A stretch of 64,000 bases of DNA. Source: Nocardia mikamii NBRC 108933 (GTDB taxonomy: Bacteria > Actinomycetota > Actinomycetes > Mycobacteriales > Mycobacteriaceae). The DNA is taken from NCBI RefSeq assembly GCF_001613505.1, contig NZ_BDCM01000010.1:62001-126000 (forward strand), written 5' to 3'. The notes under the pieces were generated by a model. It was given only the letters and a program-made list of their open reading frames with translations, did not search any database and was not told the DNA's origin. A program made the translations under genes and the position numbers. This document shows positions 8,986-17,758 of the stretch, piece after piece (within the stretch, counting starts at the first letter, position 1; the number at the start of each line of letters is the position of its first letter).

Positions 8986-9013
8986 GATCAAACCGACATC
9001 GCGATGGGCGCGC

Positions 9014-9988
9014 TCACCCAGCAGCGGATCGTCGACCGTATGCTGCCGGCGCCCCGTTCGCCTTTCCTTGTTTCCGTCCGAATGTGGCGTCCCGCAGGTG
9101 CGGTCGGGTGATTGCGGCTTTCAGACGGTTCAGTGCGGGAGCGAGGGGGCGGGGATCGATGTGCTGAAGTGCCTCGGTAAGCAGGTGAACGGGTTCGCTG
9201 CACGAGTCGTAACGGGCGTCGGGGTCCTTGTCGAGTGAACGGCGCAGGATCGGGTCGACTTCGGGCGGGATCCAGGGTTGGCGCTCGGAGACCTTCGGCG
9301 GTGGTTCGTGCAGTTGCGCCTGGGCGGTGGCCATGAGGTTCGCGCGAAAGAACGGCGGCCGCCCGGTGAACAACTCGATGGCTGAGCAGATCAGCGCGTA
9401 CTGGTCGGTCGCCGGGGATACCGCTTGCGCCCGCAGTAGTTCGGGTGCGGCATACGGTACCGACACGACGACGAAACCATCGGTGGCCAGGGGCGGTTCG
9501 GGCCGATGCAGCCACCGGCCCTGATCGAAGTCCGAGATTTTCACCGCATCTTCGCCGACCAGCACATTCGCCGGCTTCACGTCGAGATGGACCACCCCCT
9601 CGGCGTGCGCGTAATCCAATCCCGCCGCCACATGTGTCAGCACGTGCAGCACCCGCCGCAGATCCGGGCGCTGGTGTGGCATCCGAACCAGCTTCGCGGC
9701 CGTCGCGCCCACGACATACTCGTGGGCGGACCAGAGCCTGCCGCCGGTTTCACCGTGTCGGTACATCCGCACGATATCGGGGTGCCGCAGCGCGGACAGG
9801 ATTTCGAACTCGTGCACGAATCGTGCGCGCGCCTCGGGCGACCGGCTGTCGTCCGGCCCCAGAATCTTCAGTGACACAGGCCGCGCCCCGTCCGGATCCT
9901 CGGCCAGATACACCGCGCTGCTGCCGCCGTGCCCCAACCGGGCCTTCACAACGAATCCCGCAAACTGATCACCTGGCGCGAGCGGCAT
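9014..9988 (-). CDS. Ser/Thr protein kinase with altered HRD and DFG motifs
   Basis: This 324-aa soluble kinase starts at an ATG 6 nt after TATCGT. The glycine-rich loop (GHGGSSAVYL, about 19-28), Lys41 (SLKIL), the catalytic loop HLDVKPAN (134-141), metal Asp153 and the APE-like AAPELL are present. The HRD Arg is Leu135 and the DFG Gly is Asp155, so activation-loop control by phosphorylation probably does not work in the usual way. No transmembrane helix or PASTA domain follows; the C-terminal tail is basic and low complexity. Catalytic Lys, Asp and Asn are all kept, so it may be active. The partner is unknown. Confidence 0.85.
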   Translation of the reverse strand: MPLAPGDQFAGFVVKARLGHGGSSAVYLAEDPDGARPVSLKILGPDDSRSPEARARFVHEFEILSALRHPDIVRMYRHGETGGRLWSAHEYVVGATAAKLVRMPHQRPDLRRVLHVLTHVAAGLDYAHAEGVVHLDVKPANVLVGEDAVKISDFDQGRWLHRPEPPLATDGFVVVSVPYAAPELLRAQAVSPATDQYALICSAIELFTGRPPFFRANLMATAQAQLHEPPPKVSERQPWIPPEVDPILRRSLDKDPDARYDSCSEPVHLLTEALQHIDPRPLAPALNRLKAAITRPHLRDATFGRKQGKANGAPAAYGRRSAAG

Positions 9989-10187
9989 CGTCCCACGATA
10001 AGCGCTTGCGTGGGATCGTTCTTCTCACCCGTGCGGAGTCGCCGTCATGGTGCCGGACGCTACGTGGTGCGGGCCCCGAGGGGTGGTCCACCTCCACTAC
10101 GGACCGGCCCAGCACTGACACCCGCCGGTTGGGCGGCCGACAAGAACTCCGCAGAAGAAAGGCGCGGTGCGAAAGAGCGGCAGCCGA

Positions 10188-10553
10188 TCAATCCCGATAG
10201 ATCTTCACGTAGGCGTTCGTAGCGGTGCCGATGCTCGTCGGGCCCAGGCACGAAGCCGTGCCCTGCCCGGACGGGCCGAAGGAACCGTTCCACGACCCCT
10301 GGTAGGGGCCGACGGCCATCAACGGGAACGCGTTGGGGATGCCATGCAGACCGAAACACTCGACGATCAGCGCGTACTCCCGGCCGGCCGGGCCGTCGTC
10401 GTGGCATGTCGCCGTCGCTCCGACCAGATCCCACGACACCGCGCAGTCCTGCGGCGCGGCTTCGGCCACACCGGATCCGAGCACTGTGGCGAAACCTGAA
10501 ACCACGGCCGCGGCGATCACAGCCCGCGCCGCGGCGGTTGTCGTCTTGTTCAT
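10188..10553 (-). CDS. Small secreted protein of unknown function
   Basis: The ATG at 10553 is preceded by GGGAGATGGG. The 121-aa product has a signal peptide (MNKTTTAAARAVIAAAVVSG, then VAEAA as the probable cleavage site). The mature domain is about 90 aa, with paired cysteines in PQDCAVSW, ATCHDD, VECFG and ASCLGP. Four cysteines in a small exported protein point to two disulfides. The fold is not recognised. A longer frame upstream is open but has no signal peptide at its start, so the internal ATG is preferred. Confidence 0.75.
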   Translation of the reverse strand: MNKTTTAAARAVIAAAVVSGFATVLGSGVAEAAPQDCAVSWDLVGATATCHDDGPAGREYALIVECFGLHGIPNAFPLMAVGPYQGSWNGSFGPSGQGTASCLGPTSIGTATNAYVKIYRD

Positions 10554-10806
10554 TCGTTTCCCATCTCCCGGATTTGCTTCACTGTCGCTCGACAATCGGT
10601 TCGCCTGTCCCGCCGCGTTAACGACGACAGCGACACCACGGTCGGCACCCAGTCGAGAGCGTTGACTACACATTTCGCGTCCCGCTGCCTCCGCGCCCCG
10701 GCGTCGTCGGACTGTTCCGCGCGGCCAGGAGGCACAACGTCGAGGACGGGGGCCAGCGCCCAGGGACGAAGGACATCCCCGTGGCCGGTGCGTGTGTCGG
10801 GCGCGT

Positions 10807-11166
10807 TCACGTCGTTTCGGCGGGGTTGTCGCGCTGGTCGAGGGTGTGTTGCAGTTCGGTGTTGAGGCGCTGAGCCTCGGCGAGCTGGTCTTCGAGGATG
10901 ACGATGCGGCACGCGGCGTCGAGGGCGTTGCCGGCATCGACGAGTTCGCGCACGCGGGCAGCGACACGCAGCTGGTAGCGCGAGTAGCGGCGGTGCCCGC
11001 CGGCGGATCGTTGCGGGGTCAGCAGTTGCGCGGCGTCGAGGCTGCGCAGGAACGCTTGGGTGACACCGAGGATTTCCGCGGCGCGTCCCATCGAGTAGGC
11101 GGGGTAATCGTCGTCATCGAGTTTGTCGGCGGCACTGGGACCGCCGGAAAAATCGGGTTGTTGCAC
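10807..11166 (-). CDS. MerR-type small DNA-binding protein with C-terminal coiled coil
   Basis: About 119 aa from a GTG at 11166; a TTG at 11190 is an alternative start. YSMGRAAEILGVTQAFLRSL is the MerR helix-turn-helix and GGHRRYSRYQL is its wing. A helix of about 45 residues ends the protein (VILEDQLAEAQRLNTELQH) and would dimerise as a coiled coil. There is no effector-binding domain and there are no metal-binding cysteines, as in HspR-like proteins. It lies directly behind a leader of about 330 nt with several stable hairpins, so RNA-level control is likely. The target genes are unknown. Confidence 0.85.
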   Translation of the reverse strand: MQQPDFSGGPSAADKLDDDDYPAYSMGRAAEILGVTQAFLRSLDAAQLLTPQRSAGGHRRYSRYQLRVAARVRELVDAGNALDAACRIVILEDQLAEAQRLNTELQHTLDQRDNPAETT

Positions 11167-11191
11167 AGGGCCTCTCGGGGTCAACGCCAAC

Positions 11192-11517
11192 AGGCCCCGG
11201 CGCGGTGCGCCAGGGCCTTTGGATCTACGAAGGGGGGAATGATGTCATGTCAGTTCACCGGCCCCGCAGGGCCGCTGCCTCACCGCATCCGATGCTTTCG
11301 GGATGCGGAACTGATGAACCTCTCTTCAGTGACCACCTCCTGGTTCGCCGGTCTTCCTGCGGTGCTTGCGTATTCGATTCTTCGGTGATTCGTCCCCTTC
11401 CGGCAGGTCCGGCCGACTGCTCCGGGTCTATCTGTCATCCGCCGGAAGGGGACGGGGAACTTACTTCTTCCGGGCAGTTCACCTGCCCGGCCACTCGGAC
11501 TCATTAATTCGAACAAC
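11192..11517 (-). ncRNA. Structured leader or free-standing RNA upstream of the MerR-like gene
   Basis: This stretch holds at least five helices visible by eye. They are a 12-bp hairpin with one mismatch at 11192-11217; a three-way junction closed by 7 bp (11250-11256 with 11308-11314) around GGCCC/GGGCC (11260-11273) and CCGCATCC/GGATGCGG (11283-11308); GAACC/GGTTC (11316-11346); a perfect 14-bp helix (11391-11404 with 11441-11454); and a perfect 8-bp hairpin (11470-11490). A -10-like TATAGA reads on the minus strand at 11529-11524. I cannot name an RNA family. It could be a cis leader of the MerR-like gene or a separate RNA of about 300 nt. Confidence 0.55.
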
Positions 11518-11775
11518 AGAGACTCTATAACGACCCTCGACGAATGTCTACACCCGACACGATAGATTTTTGCCTGCCGGTATGAGTGTTTATGTCACAT
11601 GCATGGACCGGTGAAATCGGTGGGTGTCGGTAGCCGGTCCACTCGCCGGCGCTGGTCTCGCGCAGCGTCGCCTCGCGCCACAAGGGATTTCCGGCCACCC
11701 TGCCGCCTGGGCGGCCTGGGTGCCGGCGGCGTTCTCGGCGTCGTAGTCGCTCATGGCTCCTCGGCGTGTGATCTC
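11518..11775. other. Intergenic region
   Basis: It lies between the start of the structured leader and the lipoprotein stop. It contains the presumed leader promoter (TATAGA at 11524-11529 read on the minus strand, with a weak TGTAGA 17 bp upstream) and an AT-richer patch around 11555-11600. I see no gene. Confidence 0.4.
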
Positions 11776-12255
11776 TTACGGGATGCAGTCGTAGCCGTTG
11801 ACGTAGGCCGGAGCGCTCGCGATGTTGCCGGAGATGGTGAACAGTTCGATGGGTTTGCCGTCGAGACCGATGATCGCTGGAGGTTGCTTTCCGCAGTGGT
11901 ACGTGTTCGGTGTCGTGTTGCGTTGGGTGATCTGCCAGGGACCTCTCATCGTGTTGTCCGGTCCGACAGTGCCTTCGGTAGGTTGGCAGTTGCCTCGGCC
12001 GGTGACCACGACGGTGTCTCCATCCTTGTACCCCAGCGGGCGGACGACGATGACCTCATCGCATACGTACGTGGGGACGTGGGCGGGTCCGGCGTGGCTG
12101 TCGTCGGCCGCCGCGCTGGTGATCGGTGCGCCGACTTCGGCCGCGGTCGTCGTCGTGGATATCGGGGCTGCTGTCGGTGACGTGCCGGGATGCGACGAGC
12201 AGCCGGTGAGCGCGACCGTGAGTAGGCCGAGGGCGAGGTATACGGGTTCGGTCAC
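11776..12255 (-). CDS. Putative lipoprotein of unknown function
   Basis: The GTG at 12255 (preceded by AGGGGT) starts a 159-aa protein with a lipoprotein signal: a hydrophobic LALGLLTVAL core followed by the lipobox LTGC. A Ser/Thr/Ala-rich linker leads to a domain with cysteines in YVCDEV, GNCQPT, YHCGKQ and GYDCIP at the very C-terminus, probably two disulfides. It would be anchored to the outer face of the membrane. The domain is not recognised. The frame stays open further upstream, but that extension would bury the signal peptide. Confidence 0.75.
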   Translation of the reverse strand: MTEPVYLALGLLTVALTGCSSHPGTSPTAAPISTTTTAAEVGAPITSAAADDSHAGPAHVPTYVCDEVIVVRPLGYKDGDTVVVTGRGNCQPTEGTVGPDNTMRGPWQITQRNTTPNTYHCGKQPPAIIGLDGKPIELFTISGNIASAPAYVNGYDCIP

Positions 12256-12480
12256 GGGGCACCCCTGTCGTCGAGTACGAATGCCGAGCGATGCTAATCG
12301 AGGCCGTGACGAAACCCCATGTCTGACAGCAAGAGTGCCGTTTCGATGACCGACTCCCCCCACCGCTGTCAACCCGCACACCAGGCCGACGCCAGCGACC
12401 ACCCTGACCATCGCCGACGAACCTCCCTGGCAGCGACTCACTTCGAACGCAACGGCCAGGGGCGCATCGCGGACACCGGG

Positions 12481-13431
12481 TCACGCGCAACGGCACAGCC
12501 CGAGGCGCGTCGCGTAGACGGCCGCGGCGGTCCGGTTGGACGATTGCGTGCGGCGCAGGATCGACTCCACGTGGGTGGCGACCGTCGATGCGCCGATCCG
12601 CAGGGTGCGGGCGATCTCGGTGTTGGCCGCACCGTGTGAGAGCAGTTCCAGCACCTCGAGTTCTCGCAGCGTGAGTCCCGCGGGCGGCGGCACGAGACGG
12701 TGCCGGATGAGGGTGCCGCCGCGCACCTCGTCCAGGCGGACCTCGTGCACCTGCGCGCCGTGGATCACCATCACCGGCGGCGCGACAGGCCGGTCACGAC
12801 CGATCAGGGCGGCGGCCAGGTCTGCGCGGGCGCCCGCGGTCAACGGGCGGGGGGTGCCGTCGGGATCGATGAGCAGCGCCTCCTCCCCCGCACCGATCGC
12901 GAGGACGCCGCCGTCGGTCGGGCGCAGCGGGTCGACCGCGGCGGCGAGCGCGTCGGAGATCAAGGTGGTCAGCGGCAGGGTGTGCTCGTCGAGCGGGGTG
13001 TAGGTGCTCAGGTTCAGCAAGCCGAGGTAGCGGCCGTGCGGCGAGTAGAGGCAGTGGCTGAGCCCGTCTCGGAAGCCGTTGCGCCGGATGACGTCGAAGA
13101 CGACGCCGCGCCGTCGCCGCCGGTCCACGTCGTGCAACAGCACCGGGAGCCTGGTCTCACGGAGTTCGCCGTACAACTGCGTGTGCGGCATGGCGTCGTT
13201 GATCAGGTCCAGCGTCGGGGTGCTGTAGCCGAAGTTGGTGTAAGTGGTGTGCTCGCCGGTCACCGGGTCCGGGATCGACAGCGCGGCGTGGTCGTAGGGC
13301 ACCACCCGGCGCAACGCGAACAGCAGACGGGCGGCCTGCTGTTTGAGGGGTTCGCCTCCGGACGACCCGGCCGCCGCGTCCCGGAGTTCGAGCGCGGCGG
13401 CGAGACGCGCACGCACCGCCGACTCGCTCAT
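12481..13431 (-). CDS. LuxR-family transcriptional regulator with GAF-like sensory domain
   Basis: The ATG follows TACCAT by 6 nt. In the 316-aa protein, residues 20-180 resemble a GAF-type domain (VPYDHAALSIPDP, YLGLLNLSTYTP). The last 65 residues hold the LuxR helix-turn-helix (LTLRELEVLELLSHGAANTE, IGASTVATHVESIL). It is divergent from the amidase gene at 13560 and may control it. The ligand is unknown. Confidence 0.9.
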   Translation of the reverse strand: MSESAVRARLAAALELRDAAAGSSGGEPLKQQAARLLFALRRVVPYDHAALSIPDPVTGEHTTYTNFGYSTPTLDLINDAMPHTQLYGELRETRLPVLLHDVDRRRRRGVVFDVIRRNGFRDGLSHCLYSPHGRYLGLLNLSTYTPLDEHTLPLTTLISDALAAAVDPLRPTDGGVLAIGAGEEALLIDPDGTPRPLTAGARADLAAALIGRDRPVAPPVMVIHGAQVHEVRLDEVRGGTLIRHRLVPPPAGLTLRELEVLELLSHGAANTEIARTLRIGASTVATHVESILRRTQSSNRTAAAVYATRLGLCRCA

Positions 13432-13559
13432 GCGGTCATGGTATGTGTGCGGCTAGCGACTTACCCGCGATTGCGCCTCCGCAATTCTGCCGATACGCGC
13501 CGTGATGTTCGCTCCTACCCTTCGCCCATCCTGCCCGCGAAGCACGAGGAGCAAAACAC

Positions 13560-14999
13560 ATGGATGTCGCCGAATACGCCGCGTACGACGCCACCGGTCT
13601 GGCGGAGTTGATCCGCGATGGTCAGGTCAGCGCCGCCGAGGTCCGGACGGCCGCCGCGACCGCCCTGGACGCGGTCGAGCCCGAACTGGCCGCCGTGGCG
13701 GGCGAGCGATTCGACAAGCCGCTCGACTACGACGAGTCCGGTCCGTTCGCCGGTGTGCCGTTCGCGCTCAAGGACCTCATCGCGCACGCGGGCGGGGTGC
13801 CGAGCCGCAGCGGCAGCAGGCTGTTCGGTGCGGGTGTCACCCATCCGGAGGACTCCCACCTGGTGGCGCGGTTCCGCCGCGCGGGCCTGGCGATCGGCGC
13901 GATCACCCGCAGCCCGGAATTCGGGTTCAATGCCACCACCGAAGCCCTCGCCTACGGCGGACCGAGCCGCAACCCCTGGGCCACCGACCGCAGCCCCGGC
14001 GGTTCCAGCGGCGCCTCGGCCGCGCTGGTCGCCAGCGGCGCGCTGCCGATGGCGCACGCCAACGACGGCGGCGGCTCGATCCGAATTCCTGCCGCCGCGT
14101 GCGGTGTGGTCGGACTCAAGCCCAGCCGTGGGCGGACCACACCGGGCCCGGACTTCGCCGACCCGCTGCTGGGGCTCGGCATCGAATTCGCCGTCACCCG
14201 CACCGTGCGCGACAGCGCGCGGCTGCTCGACGCGGTGCACGGCGCCGAGCCCGGCGACCGCTACCTGCTGCCCGGCCCGGTGCGCAGCTACGCCGAGCAC
14301 GCCGCCGCCGGTTCCCGGCCACTGCGCATCGCCGTCGCCACGACTCCGATGGACGCCGGTCGCGCCGTCGACCCGGAGTGCGTAGCGGCGGTGAACCACG
14401 TGGCCGAGCGGTTGGCCGAGATGGGGCACGTCGTCGAGGAGGCCGCGCCCGAGCTCGACGTGGCGGCTTTCGACAAAGCCAACCTCGACACGTGGTGCAG
14501 CTTCCTCGCCGACGCCGTCCTGGGTGCCTCGGCGCAGCTGGGCGTGGAGGCGAGCCGCGACTACCTGGAGGCGACCACGCTGGCGTGCGTCGAATACGGA
14601 AAGACGCTGTCCGCCTTCGATATCTACGCCGCCGACCGAGTGTTCAACCAGACCACCCGCGCGGTCGCGGGCTTCCTCACTCGCTACGACGTGCTGCTGA
14701 CGCCCACGACCAGCGCGCCACCGATCCCGCTGGGTCACCTCGACGCCGACGACGCCTCGCTGAGCGCCCGCGAGTGGTACGACCGGATCTTCGACTACGG
14801 CAGCTTCACCGCGCTGTTCAACGTCACCGGCATGCCCGCCATCTCCCTGCCGCTGGCCGAATCCGCGGCGGGGCTGCCGATCGGCGTCCAGTTCGCCGGA
14901 CGCCACGGCGACGAGGCCACGCTGCTGGCGCTGGCGGGGGATCTCGAGCGCGCCATGCCATGGGCGGACCGCCGCCCGGCCGTGCACGCCGGGCGGTAG
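13560..14999 (+). CDS. Amidase-signature enzyme
   Basis: This 479-aa amidase has ACGAGGAG ahead of its ATG. The Ser-cisSer-Lys triad is visible as K71 (FALKDLI), S149 (SPGGSSGASA) and S173 (GGGSIRIPA); the 24-residue spacing between the serines equals that of characterised amidases. Substrate specificity cannot be read; a GatA role is unlikely because no gatB or gatC is nearby. It is cytoplasmic, with no signal peptide. A perfect 10-bp hairpin follows the stop, so it is probably monocistronic. It is divergent from a LuxR regulator. Confidence 0.92.
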   Translation: MDVAEYAAYDATGLAELIRDGQVSAAEVRTAAATALDAVEPELAAVAGERFDKPLDYDESGPFAGVPFALKDLIAHAGGVPSRSGSRLFGAGVTHPEDSHLVARFRRAGLAIGAITRSPEFGFNATTEALAYGGPSRNPWATDRSPGGSSGASAALVASGALPMAHANDGGGSIRIPAAACGVVGLKPSRGRTTPGPDFADPLLGLGIEFAVTRTVRDSARLLDAVHGAEPGDRYLLPGPVRSYAEHAAAGSRPLRIAVATTPMDAGRAVDPECVAAVNHVAERLAEMGHVVEEAAPELDVAAFDKANLDTWCSFLADAVLGASAQLGVEASRDYLEATTLACVEYGKTLSAFDIYAADRVFNQTTRAVAGFLTRYDVLLTPTTSAPPIPLGHLDADDASLSAREWYDRIFDYGSFTALFNVTGMPAISLPLAESAAGLPIGVQFAGRHGDEATLLALAGDLERAMPWADRRPAVHAGR

Positions 15000-15006
15000 C
15001 AGGCAC

Positions 15007-15038
15007 CGTGCGGGCCGCGATACATGCCGGCCCGCACG
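15007..15038 (+). terminator. Hairpin terminator after the amidase gene
   Basis: CGTGCGGGCC at 15007-15016 pairs perfectly with GGCCCGCACG at 15029-15038, with a 12-nt loop, 7 nt after the stop. There is no T-run, as is common in actinobacteria. Confidence 0.65.
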
Positions 15039-15434
15039 GGATCGTTGGCGCCCCAGCACGATTCGGAGCGCACCGCCGGACGCTACAGCGCGTCGTCACC
15101 CGGCACCCGTCGTGCTGCTCGTTGCGTCGGCCGGGCCGCAGGTCAGCCGGTTGCCGGCCGTGGAAATCGGGTCAGAATCGTTACTCTGCGGCGCCGAGCC
15201 CGGCCGATGTTGCATCGAGTTTGCATCGTTCGAAGTATGATCGGGTCGAGTCGGGCGGGAAGTCCGATTCAGATGTCTCGGTCTCGGAAGTCCCTGGCCG
15301 ATTTTGATCGACGCGGCGCTCACCGCGTGATCCGCCCGTCGCCACGCTGGTCTCGTGGCGGTCGATGAATGCCGGTCCAGCACTTCCGGACATGTTCGAA
15401 CCGACGACGCCAGATCATGGAAGGGACATCCCGC
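15039..15434. promoter_or_regulatory. Promoter region of the carotenoid operon with direct repeats
   Basis: The 396-bp region ahead of the operon contains no gene. TTGCATCG occurs at 15210-15217 and at 15221-15228, one helical turn apart, and TATGAT, a good -10 box, lies at 15236-15241. The repeats would sit at the -35 position and could be a regulator site. The regulator is not identified; no MerR/CarH-like light regulator lies beside the operon. Confidence 0.4.
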
Positions 15435-16760
15435 GTGGCCCGGTACCTTGTTGCGGCTACCCCGATTCCGGGGCATGTGGCGCCGATGCTGGCTGTCGCC
15501 GCCGATCTGCGGCGCCGCGGCCATCAGGTCCGCATGCTCAGCGGCGCGGCCTTCGCCACCGCGGCACAGTCGTCGGATGTGGTCTTCGTGCCGTTACCCG
15601 CAGATGCCGAGGTCGTGCGCGTCCCGGAGTCGTCTGCTGGGATGCCGGGGCTGGTGCGACGTTGGCGAACCGGCCGGGCCGAGATGCGTTCCGGGTTTCT
15701 GGCGCCGCTCGCGGGTCAATATCGCGCACTCACCGCCGAACTTGCGCGCTCGCGCGCCGATGTGGTGCTGGTCGATGTCATGTTCACCGGCGCCATCCCG
15801 CTGCTGCTCGGGGAGCGGCGGCGGCCACCGGTTGTGGTGTGCGGGGTGGTCCCGCTGATGCTGAGCAGCGCCGACAGCGCACCGTTCGGTATCGGCTGGC
15901 AGCCTGCGGCCGGACGCGACTACACGATGATGAACCGGGTCGTCCACACAGTCCTGTTTCGCCGCGATCAGTCGGCGTTCGACACGGTCCTGCGGGAGCT
16001 CGGAGTGGGGCCGTGTCCGGTATATCCGCTGGACTGGCCGATACTGGCTGAGCGATTGCTCCAATTCACCGTGCCTGAGTTCGAATATCCCCGCCGCGAC
16101 CTGCCGCCCTCGGTGGTCTTCACCGGCCCCGTCGCGGGGTCGCCATCGGAGGCGGCGTTGCCCGGCTGGTGGGATGAAGCATTGTCCGACGGGCGCAAGG
16201 TCGTGCTCGTGACGCAGGGGACGTGGAACAACAGCGATCTCGGACAGCTGATCCAGCCGACCTTGTCCGCACTGGCGGGGCGCACCGACGTCGTGGTTGT
16301 CGCCTGCACGGGGGGCGCGCCGACGCGGATCCGGCCCACCGCGGCGAATACGTACGTGGCCGACTTTCTGCCGTACGCGCGGCTGCTGCCGCATGTCGCG
16401 GTCATGATCACCAACGGTGGGTACGGCGGCGTGCAGCAGGCGCTGAGCCACGGTGTGCCGCTGATCGTCGCGGGCGACGCGGCCGACAAACCCGAGGTCG
16501 CGGCGCGGGTGGCATACACCGGTGCGGGCATCGATCTCGGCACCGGGCATCCGAGTTCCGCTGCTCTGGCCGAGGCCGTCGACCGGATCCTTTCGACACC
16601 CCGATTTCGTAGTGCGGCGAGCCGATTGGCGCGTGCGATGGCGCGCACGACTGCCTTCGAGACGATCGACGAACAGCTCGCCACCGTAGCCGGCCACCGG
16701 CCCCCTTCGCGGCCGCCCCTTCCATCGGCGGATGTCTCGGCCGATCGGCGCACGTCATGA
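15435..16760 (+). CDS. UDP-glycosyltransferase (GT1/MGT type), candidate carotenoid glycosyltransferase
   Basis: The GTG at 15435 is preferred because GGAAGGGAC lies 7 nt upstream; an in-frame ATG at 15417 is possible. The 441-aa product has an N-terminal Rossmann-like ATPIPGHVAPMLAVAADL and a C-terminal donor-binding half (LVTQGTWNN, then ITNGGYGGVQQALSHGVPLI), as in macrolide and zeaxanthin glycosyltransferases. It is the first gene of the carotenoid operon and its stop overlaps crtB by ATGA. That context suggests glycosylation of a hydroxylated carotenoid (CrtX-like role). The acceptor is inferred. Confidence 0.85.
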   Translation: MARYLVAATPIPGHVAPMLAVAADLRRRGHQVRMLSGAAFATAAQSSDVVFVPLPADAEVVRVPESSAGMPGLVRRWRTGRAEMRSGFLAPLAGQYRALTAELARSRADVVLVDVMFTGAIPLLLGERRRPPVVVCGVVPLMLSSADSAPFGIGWQPAAGRDYTMMNRVVHTVLFRRDQSAFDTVLRELGVGPCPVYPLDWPILAERLLQFTVPEFEYPRRDLPPSVVFTGPVAGSPSEAALPGWWDEALSDGRKVVLVTQGTWNNSDLGQLIQPTLSALAGRTDVVVVACTGGAPTRIRPTAANTYVADFLPYARLLPHVAVMITNGGYGGVQQALSHGVPLIVAGDAADKPEVAARVAYTGAGIDLGTGHPSSAALAEAVDRILSTPRFRSAASRLARAMARTTAFETIDEQLATVAGHRPPSRPPLPSADVSADRRTS

Positions 16761-17749
16761 CACGCGCGGAACTCGACGCGGCCGGCATCTCCGACCCCGG
16801 ACTGCGGCAATCGTATCGACTGTGCCGGAAAATCAACGCTCGTCACGGGAAGACGTTCTTCCTCGCTACCCGGCTGCTGGCTCCCGATCAACGCCCTGCC
16901 GTCCACGCGCTCTACGGCTTCGCTCGTCGCGCCGACGATATCGTCGACGAGATCGACTCACAGCGCACCGCTGACCGGCGTGCAAGCGAATTGGACACGC
17001 TGGCACAGCAATTCGCCGACGTTGCGCTGTCCGGTGACCCGGTGCTCGCGGCGGTGCGGCACACCGCCGAAAGCTACCGGATTCCCGCCGGACTGTTTCA
17101 GGCCTTCCTGGCCTCCATGCGTATGGATCTGTGTGTCACCGACTACCCGGACCGGGCCGCTCTCGACCGTTATATGTACGGGTCGGCCGAGGTCATCGGG
17201 TTACAGCTGCTGCCGATCCTGGGCACTGTCGAATCGGAAACGGCCGCGGCCCCGTACGCCGCGGCGCTCGGGAAAGCATTCCAGCTCACCAATTTCCTGC
17301 GGGATATCGACGAAGATCTCGCACGTAACCGCGTCTATCTACCGGCCGACGAATTGGCCGCTCACGACGTCGACCGCGAGGTGCTGGCCTGGTGCCGCCG
17401 TAGGGGGCGGGTCGAGCCACGAGTACGGCGAGCCCTGATCGAACAGCACGAGATCACCCGTGAGACATACGAATTCGCGCGCGGCGGGATCGAGCTACTG
17501 GCCCCGCGATCGCGTCCGTGTGTTGCCACGGCGCTGACGCTGTATTCGGAAATTCTCGATCGGATCGCCGCGGCGGAATTCGAGGTTTTCGGTCGTCGGG
17601 CCACCGTCACGACCGCCCGGAAGGCGCGCGTCGGCGGTGCCGGCATGGTGCGGGCATGGCTGGCCCGCCGCTCGTCGCGTCCGGGCCCACGGTGGCCGGA
17701 AGCCTCGCGCCAGGCCTCCACCACCATCGAATCACCCGGCCGGGAGTGA
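16757..17749 (+). CDS. crtB: Phytoene synthase
   Basis: This 330-aa protein condenses two geranylgeranyl diphosphates into phytoene. Both Asp-rich motifs are present: DDIVDE at 60-65 and DIDED at 183-187, within QLTNFLRDIDEDLARNRVYL. The segment YMYGSAEVIGL is typical of phytoene/squalene synthases. The last 40 residues are basic and low complexity and lie beyond the usual family end. It overlaps the preceding gene by ATGA. The GGPP synthase that would feed it is not in the window. Confidence 0.93.
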   Translation: MTRAELDAAGISDPGLRQSYRLCRKINARHGKTFFLATRLLAPDQRPAVHALYGFARRADDIVDEIDSQRTADRRASELDTLAQQFADVALSGDPVLAAVRHTAESYRIPAGLFQAFLASMRMDLCVTDYPDRAALDRYMYGSAEVIGLQLLPILGTVESETAAAPYAAALGKAFQLTNFLRDIDEDLARNRVYLPADELAAHDVDREVLAWCRRRGRVEPRVRRALIEQHEITRETYEFARGGIELLAPRSRPCVATALTLYSEILDRIAAAEFEVFGRRATVTTARKARVGGAGMVRAWLARRSSRPGPRWPEASRQASTTIESPGRE

Positions 17750-17758
17750 GGAACCGGC

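Noticed and set aside
11280..11516. Minus-strand frame of 78 codons in the structured leader
   Set aside because: It spans several perfect hairpins and has no ribosome-binding site or family resemblance, so RNA structure explains the region better.
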